The notes under the pieces were generated by a model. The model worked only from the letters and a program-made list of their open reading frames with translations, searched no databases and was not told where the DNA came from. A stretch of 64,000 bases of DNA from Crocodylus rhombifer (lineage: Eukaryota > Chordata > Crocodylia > Crocodylidae): contig JAVSML010024600.1 of NCBI GenBank assembly GCA_038503035.1, positions 629,240 through 693,239 on the forward strand, given 5' to 3'. Numbering within the stretch: position 1 is the first letter of the stretch; each line of letters begins with the position of its first letter. The translations under genes were made by a program, and so were the position numbers. Positions 57,951 to 64,000 of this stretch are shown in pieces.

Positions 57951-59634
57951 CTCCCCCACCCTGCTCTCCAGTGGTCAGTATAATCCCCCTTCTCCACCCA
58001 CCACCCTTCCCCCACCTACACTGCCTTGGGTACTAAAGAGCTCCCTATGCTTTACGTGCAAGAAGACATCAGACAGCACAAGCTTCTTTAAAAAAGCCAG
58101 GCCAAGCTTCTTTATGCGCGCGCGCACACACACACACACATAAACAGAAACATTCTTCTGCATAGGAGCAGGCAATTAACATATATTTATAGCAGCAGGC
58201 ACAATAAACTATGGCATGATAAATGAAATTTCCATGGCTACCTAGAACAGTGTAGCTTGCATTTATGGACACAGGTAGATCCAGGATTTTTAAAAGGGAT
58301 AAGGAGAAGTGACCAGCACTACAGGCTTCATTGCATTCCCTCGCTTAAAGTGGGGTGAGTAGACCACACAGCTAGGGTCTTCTTAAAGTCCCTTAACCAG
58401 GTAAAATATTCCCCTTTGCTCCCAGGACTCCATCACTTCTTTTCCATGCTCAGTGGCCCCTTCCCTTTCCTTCTATTCTCCCTCTCCCTGTTTCTACTTA
58501 CAGGAAGGTGAGATCTGCATGCTACAACCACTGTCCTGGCTGCTCTTGCCCCATTTCAACTAGGGCTGCAGGGGACTGCTGCATCAGGATCTGGGCTCAG
58601 CCAGGGACAGTGGAAGCAGTGGGCAGATTCCTGTTCCCTGTGCCTGCTCCCAGGCTGAGGCAGAACACCTGGTGGGACCAGGCAGGGACGGGGAATGCAT
58701 CTGCTACTTCCCACTGTCCCCAGCTGAGCCTGGCTCCCCAAGCAGCCTGGCTGGAGTGGTGCAGAAGTGCTTCTAGAACTCCTCCTGCCCCCAAGTCAGA
58801 TGGGGACAGTGGCGGGAGTAGGAGGGGAGGGAAGGACCAGAGAGGGGAGATGCCACTCAGCATTGAGGAAAGGCAGGGCATGCTGAGAGAAGGGGATGTT
58901 TATCTGCTTTGGGGACTTTAAAAAGTCCTCAGATGCTACTCTCAGAGCACAATCACAACTAGGAGTGCAAGTGTGCAATTGCACTCCTCTGGGTCCACCT
59001 CTGTTGTCCATAAATTTTGTTAGATTAAAGACTATCTGGGTGTAATGAAGAGTGATGAAAAACTGTAAACAATGTTTCTGCATTAATCAGAGAAAATTAA
59101 CTCCATATGTTATACAGGAACCCTATAAGTAATCTTCTGCCTTGAAAGCTGGAAAAATGTGTGCCCTGAGCATTACATCACAAAGGATGAAAACTGCTAA
59201 ATCACTGCACCCATAACCAGAGTAGATCATTAGAAGAACTAGAACACAGTGCATTGATAGCGTGAGCTTCTTTGCTTGATATCATTTCAAGTCCAAATTC
59301 ATACAGGGCAAAAAATGACAAGCATAACTGCTATCTCCAATGTTGTGCAAGTAACTACAAGAAAGAAAACAGCATAATGTAGGCTAAGTGGAAAGGTTCT
59401 GGTTGAGAAACATCTTTAGTGCTTACAAGTTAAAAACAAACAAGGTCAATGAGATAAGGTTTAAGTTCCAGAGCAAAGTACTCTACAGCCAAGAACAGGA
59501 GACTGCTGCTAATATCTGATCACAGGATTAATAGGTGTGAAATGTGAAGAGCAGTAAATAAATCAGTACTCATGGCCATGGTAGAAGTAGCTGGAGAAAA
59601 TTTAAGGCTTATTGTTACTGTTAGGTTCCATAAG
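57951..59634. other. No gene seen; includes CG/CA microsatellite
   Basis: Alternating GCGCGCGCACACACACACAC lies at 58116-58141 and could adopt Z-DNA. 58500-58870 is GC-rich, unclassified. Confidence 0.5.
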
Positions 59635-59925
59635 GTGCATCTATGCATAGCCCTATAGAGACACAGTGATGCGCTACATTGCCGTATGGCGTGCTATGAC
59701 AATGTAGAAATCACATGGGTTTATCCATGATCAGCAGCCCATTTTAACACAATGCTACAGCTACATAGTGGCAAAATCTAACTGTGCGCCGCATGCATGA
59801 CGCAGTACAGGCAGTTACTGTGCTGTGCTTTAGAACTTCCAAAAGGAACTTACTGAAAGGAAGTACTAAAGCACAGCGCCGTAGCATTGTCACCATATGG
59901 CAACATGTAGATGTCCCCATAGAGT
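59635..59925. mobile_element. Palindromic MITE (related to 20371-20860)
   Basis: Ends GGTGCATCTATGCATAG and, reversed, GGGGACATCTACATGTTG match each other and the CATCTACA ends of the element at 20371. Inside, 59822-59840 and 59859-59877 form a 19-bp stem with one mismatch and an 18-nt loop. Confidence 0.55.
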
Positions 59926-60014
59926 ATAAACACAACTAAATACAATGCTTTGCTTTCATCATTTTCTTTAAAGAATTTTTTTTTGTGTGAAATATCCTAG
60001 AATTACAGGTAGAA

Positions 60015-60130
60015 TAGATTTGCGGAAGTAGCTCTCTGTGACTTTCCCAAGGTCACACAGGAAATATGTGACAAAGCAAAACCAAATCCTGGCAAGTGTC
60101 CTAAGCACCGGAGCTTCCTTCCCCTATTTT
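60015..60130 (-). repeat. MIR-like CORE-SINE (minus strand)
   Basis: Plus strand GACTTTCCCAAGGTCACACA, then GTGACAAAGC and CCTAAGCACCGGAGCTTCC is the antisense MIR layout. Confidence 0.7.
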
Positions 60131-60466
60131 AATATGTCTAAATCTGCACAGTGAGTCAGTACCAGTCAGGAGCAGAACTTAAATATACTGACTGACCCTT
60201 AACTTGTTTTCAGGCCAGTAGATTTGATAAATCTAATGGATTCCTTCTCTATAATCAAATTCTTCCTCACTTTCTATGGACAAATGTTATAGAATTTTAG
60301 AGGTATGTAAACACCAGAAGCTGGATCCAGATGAGCACTCATGTTCACTTTGTAGTGCCCCAAACCTCTTTGCAGTGCCACAGATCACATGCCCGGCATG
60401 TTTAACCATGACCTTTACTGCAAATTTGCAGCATAGGGGCAAAATTTGCTACCAGGAAACCCCAAT

Positions 60467-60492
60467 AACAACAACAACAACAACAACAACAA
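60467..60492. repeat. (AAC)n microsatellite
   Basis: Eight or so AAC units. Confidence 0.9.
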
Positions 60493-63395
60493 AATGCCGT
60501 GAAAAAAAGCAGCACAGCACATGCCACAGGAGGATGTGCCAGCAGAAACAGAAGCTTGGTCTTCCCAGGAGATGCTCTGGCTTCCAGCCAGTGCCTCTCC
60601 ACTTCTAGTTCTACCCCAGCTCCTCCAACACACCAGGAGCTGGGAGGAGCAAGGAACTGGCAGGATCCCTAAAGAGGAGCATTTTGCCTTGCACCAAAGT
60701 GCCTTGCACATGCAGAGGTGTGTGCAGTAACAAAAAGTAGAGGCGCTCAAAATGTTCATCAGAATTACGCTAAACTTCTATAATATTTAACAGAAAATGC
60801 TATCCTTTATTGGCTTTTTAAAAGTGATATATAGGATTTAATAGAAAATGATAACTATGCTCCAGAATGCATAAGTTAGATTAAAACTAAGTGGTTACCA
60901 TTCTACCAAGACTTTAGGAGGTTTCCCTCAAAGGACTGAGGCTTTATAAATAAAGCTTCTTGTAGGGAATAACTCAGACATCTGCTGCACTTTGGCAATG
61001 TCTTATCTTTTTCACAATTTTCAAGTGCAAAAAGGCTGGTAAAAGAGATGGCTGTGCTTCAGCTGGAAAAACAAGAGTGGGTGATCAGGAAGTGGATGAT
61101 TACCTGTCAAACATTCAATCTGATTTGTTATGGTTTACCGGGGCTTCATCAAACATTAGAGAGTCAAGAACTGATTAGCACTAAATCAGAATTGGCCCAA
61201 ACCTGCACCCAAGACAAGGCATGATTCAGACTATTTTAGCTCTTTTTTTTAGACAGAAGTGACGTTACACATTACGCTTAGACCAGACTAAATCTGTGGA
61301 ATGTTAACTAGTGTTAAAGTTAGAAAGTGCTGTGAGCAATCCCATGTTAAGGGTTCATCCCATTTCTTGCATGCACAGCTCTGATTTACCAGTAGAAGAC
61401 TCTAGCCCTGTCCTGGGTCAGGGGAGTACCTGGGTGTGGTTCATCCTGAGATGATGAAGGAATTACTAATTTTATCTCTGTGGAACAAATTAAAGTTATC
61501 CTAACTCTAGCTAGGTAGCACAGCCCAGAATAAACCCTTGCCTGAAGTGGTGCAACTTTGAGATGCTCAGAGGGCACTTAGCATGAGTTAACAAGTTTTA
61601 ACAAGCTTTAACATATGGACACTCAAGTTTTAAGTGCCTTTAGTGTGGTCTAAGTGTAACATGCACCCTTAGTTGCAAAGCTCAGAGCTTTGTTCTTACC
61701 TGTACCTGAACTTTGACAGAGTTCAGGCAGATTGTCTTAGTCATCCAATTTTGGAACAAGTAGATAACCATGACATTTGGTTCCAGATCTGGATTCCAGC
61801 TTGATCTTCCCTAGTGTTTGGATGTGGAGTTTTGGTTATGATTGGTATTTTCTTATCATCCAATTATCTTTTGAAACATTTTAGGGTTTTTTTTTTCTGG
61901 TATTAGCTGGAATTAGAAGCATTGGAATATATTTTGGGTGGAGGGGAATAATGGAAGAGAAAAAAAACAGTCTCTCAAGTGAAATAGGAATTCTGGCACG
62001 GTTTGTTTTTTGATCTGATTCCCATACCACATATTTTGTACACACTTGGATAAGTTTCTGAACCTTTTTCTGATTACCTGACACTAACCTTCAAGATTTT
62101 GGATAGATGCCCAGTACTTATCAACATGTATAGGCAGTGCTCCCTTTAGTGAGTGAATCTGGATATAAGTAATTATATACAATCAGACTATATCATGACA
62201 GAGGTGTTAGAAATTTCTAAGAGTTAAAAATGCCAAAACTGTGCTTCTCTATGTAGTCAACTTTTCTGCTGTCAGTTACTTTCTCAGAATTATTCAGTAA
62301 GCCGGGCTCTTAAAGTTAGTCCACAGCAGCCTGTACAAAGTCTAATTTTTTGCTTATGCCTCTTCTTTAGTCCTTCTCTGTATGTAGAAAGCTACATGGA
62401 ATGTAATAGTCAATTTGGGATAAATCACTCCACCAAACCAAGCATTTCTCAAACATCTGGAATCCTTTCATTTCTCTCTGTGCAGTCTGATAGTGCTCTG
62501 CAGGGCAGCAGTCTAACGCAGGCAAGAGAGATCATCTCAGATAACTGTTGCTTCTAATCTCCAAATAAGTTTAATTTGGGTTGATGGGCCAGGTACTGAA
62601 ATTCTAAAAATGACCTGGTTGGGGGGGTTTAGATACTTCTATTGTGTTCATAATTTACACTCTGCAAAGTTTGTTTATTATCTGCCAAGAAGTGAGGGGG
62701 TTTTCTATGGCAGCATTTTCTTATGATGTCACTAGAAAAGTAGTAAAAATGATTTAAAAGCCTGCAGCTTTGAAGTGATTATTTAAGGTATTTGATTAAC
62801 TATGTACTGTATTTCTCCACACTGTGGTCTACAAGAGAAGGTGCAGTTATGGAAAATCATTAAGATCTTTTTCCCTTAACGAGGACCTATTTTATATGGT
62901 ACTAAAACTGTTTTGTATTGCATAGGAATAGACTAAAGTGTGTATACTTAGACAATACTTGACAATGAGGATGTCAAGAACATAACTATACTACTTTTCT
63001 TCTTGATTGTCAAAATTTTAGTTTCCCTACAGAAATTAAGGAGTTTGCTGTACATTTCTAATGTCGGGTGAAGACTATTTGTAAAAGTAATCAAACCACA
63101 TAAAAACAGCAGAATTGGAACAGGTTTACCAACTAGCAAAGTCAAAATGGCCTAGACTCACAAAGGGGACCTGGGCTCAGAGTCACAATGTCAGTCTTCT
63201 AGGTGCCTTTTGGTAAATGGAATAGACAACCCAGTTATATGCTGATGGTCTCTGTGCGCTGCACAGAGAAAGTTAAGTGCTGAGTTTTGGTTAATGTATA
63301 GGAAATGCGAAGGAATGGGATCTGGCTATGACCCTCAAAGGGAGTTATGTGCCCATGTTCAATTTGGTAGTCCAAACTCTCTCCTGGGGCTAGGT
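60493..63395. other. AT-rich DNA, no gene seen
   Basis: About 2.9 kb with only short motif-free frames. Confidence 0.5.
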
Positions 63396-63399
63396 GCTG

Positions 63400-63680
63400 T
63401 TCCTGCTAAGAGTGGCATCACTCTGCATAAATAATAAAAGATTTACCAGACCTGAGCCTGCCACCTCCCATGTGAATGCCTCAGTCATTGGCTCTGCAGT
63501 CAGTGTCTCATTTTCTTCTCCGTCAACCAGTGAATATTTAATTATGCATGCAAAACGGAATAGAACCAGGAGAGCATGGGCAACACCAACTCTACAATGA
63601 ATACTGAAGTTCAAGTCCCTCCCTGAATCAGGGATTGAATCCCTGCTGGATGGCCTAACCACTCAAGTGTTGGTTAGAAA
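63400..63680 (-). repeat. tRNA-like SINE fragment (minus strand)
   Basis: Minus strand reads CACTTGAGTGGTTAGGCCAT, CCAGCAGGGATTCAATCCC, resembling the TGGTTAGAG / GGTTCAAATCC tRNA-like head at 16082. About 250 bp of body follows. It is SINE-like rather than a tRNA gene because no cloverleaf closes. Confidence 0.4.
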
Positions 63681-64000
63681 GTGGGGGCAGTATCACTTCC
63701 TCTTCCAGCAGTGTTTTGGGTGGGGTTAGGTGTGATTAGAGCATGCTTACTTGTTTGGGATTCAAAGGAGACAGAGGCAGGGGAACACCTCATTTGTGAT
63801 TCTGGCTGAGGCACAGACATGAGATGGGTACAGAGAAGTTCAGGATTATTTTAGATTGGTACAGCGCCCAGCCAGTGAAATATAAGAGATTTTAGTGGCA
63901 GACGGTCATTTAAATAAACAATCAAATTGCAGTATGCTAAAAGGGGGAAGAAACCTCTTGTGGAGCTGTCAAAACATGGCAACCATCCATTTGCCTACCT
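63681..64000. other. No gene seen
   Basis: Unclassified sequence to the window end. Confidence 0.45.

Noticed and set aside
58116..58141. CRISPR-like or telomeric array
   Set aside because: It is a simple CG/CA dinucleotide microsatellite; no array of spaced direct repeats exists anywhere in the window.
60276..60608. 110-codon frame with several cysteine pairs
   Set aside because: Cysteine spacing fits no zinc-binding family and the frame runs through an (AAC)n microsatellite.
1..64000. A bacterial or viral gene system
   Set aside because: No operons, ribosome-binding sites or dense coding; all coding traces are eukaryotic retroelements.

Overview
The window looks like non-coding vertebrate nuclear DNA. 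No ORF is a recognisable intact host protein. The sequence is mostly AT-rich and holds several ages of CR1-type LINEs, MIR-like CORE-SINE remnants, Penelope-like element (PLE) remnants with a GIY-YIG endonuclease, a Ty3/gypsy LTR element and many TIR or fold-back elements. CR1 dominance, PLEs and old CORE-SINEs together suggest a sauropsid, most likely a crocodilian or turtle. This is inference from repeat content; no species-diagnostic gene is present.

Layout. 1-1010: PLE 3' portion split by an inverted pair of the same family's terminal repeat. 2413-3580: first of two related TIR elements (second at 36976-38277). 4297-7165: decayed CR1 on the minus strand. 7690-9330: a different, decayed non-LTR element with a C-terminal C2H2 finger. 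11.1-17.5 kb: small repeat fragments, a 10-N gap and one exon-like ORF. 17492-18199: tail of a non-LTR element between 43-bp direct repeats. 18.4-21.2 kb: degenerate minisatellite, palindromic MITE and a CORE-SINE. 22983-26188: the youngest element, a CR1 with the end of ORF1 and an ORF2 broken by one frameshift. 26.3-42.9 kb: hAT-like, CR1, PLE, SINE and TIR remnants in AT-rich DNA.

43.1-50.7 kb: base composition changes sharply. CpG-island sequence occurs at 43130-43450, 48690-49930 and 50490-50660, with homeodomain-type motifs between. This looks like the promoter or 5' regulatory domain of a gene whose coding exons lie outside the window, or of a lncRNA; neither gene nor strand could be identified. 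A minus-strand gypsy element (45709-48051, CTTA target-site duplication) is inserted in it. 51-64 kb is again AT-rich with old CR1/L3 and MIR remnants, a second palindromic MITE and a tRNA-like SINE fragment.

The coding pieces are retrotransposon parts (endonuclease, reverse transcriptase, integrase), not a cooperating pathway. All are damaged. The points most worth following are the CpG cluster, the covarying hammerhead-like hairpin in the PLE repeats, the 43-bp duplication and the exon-like ORF near 13.7 kb.
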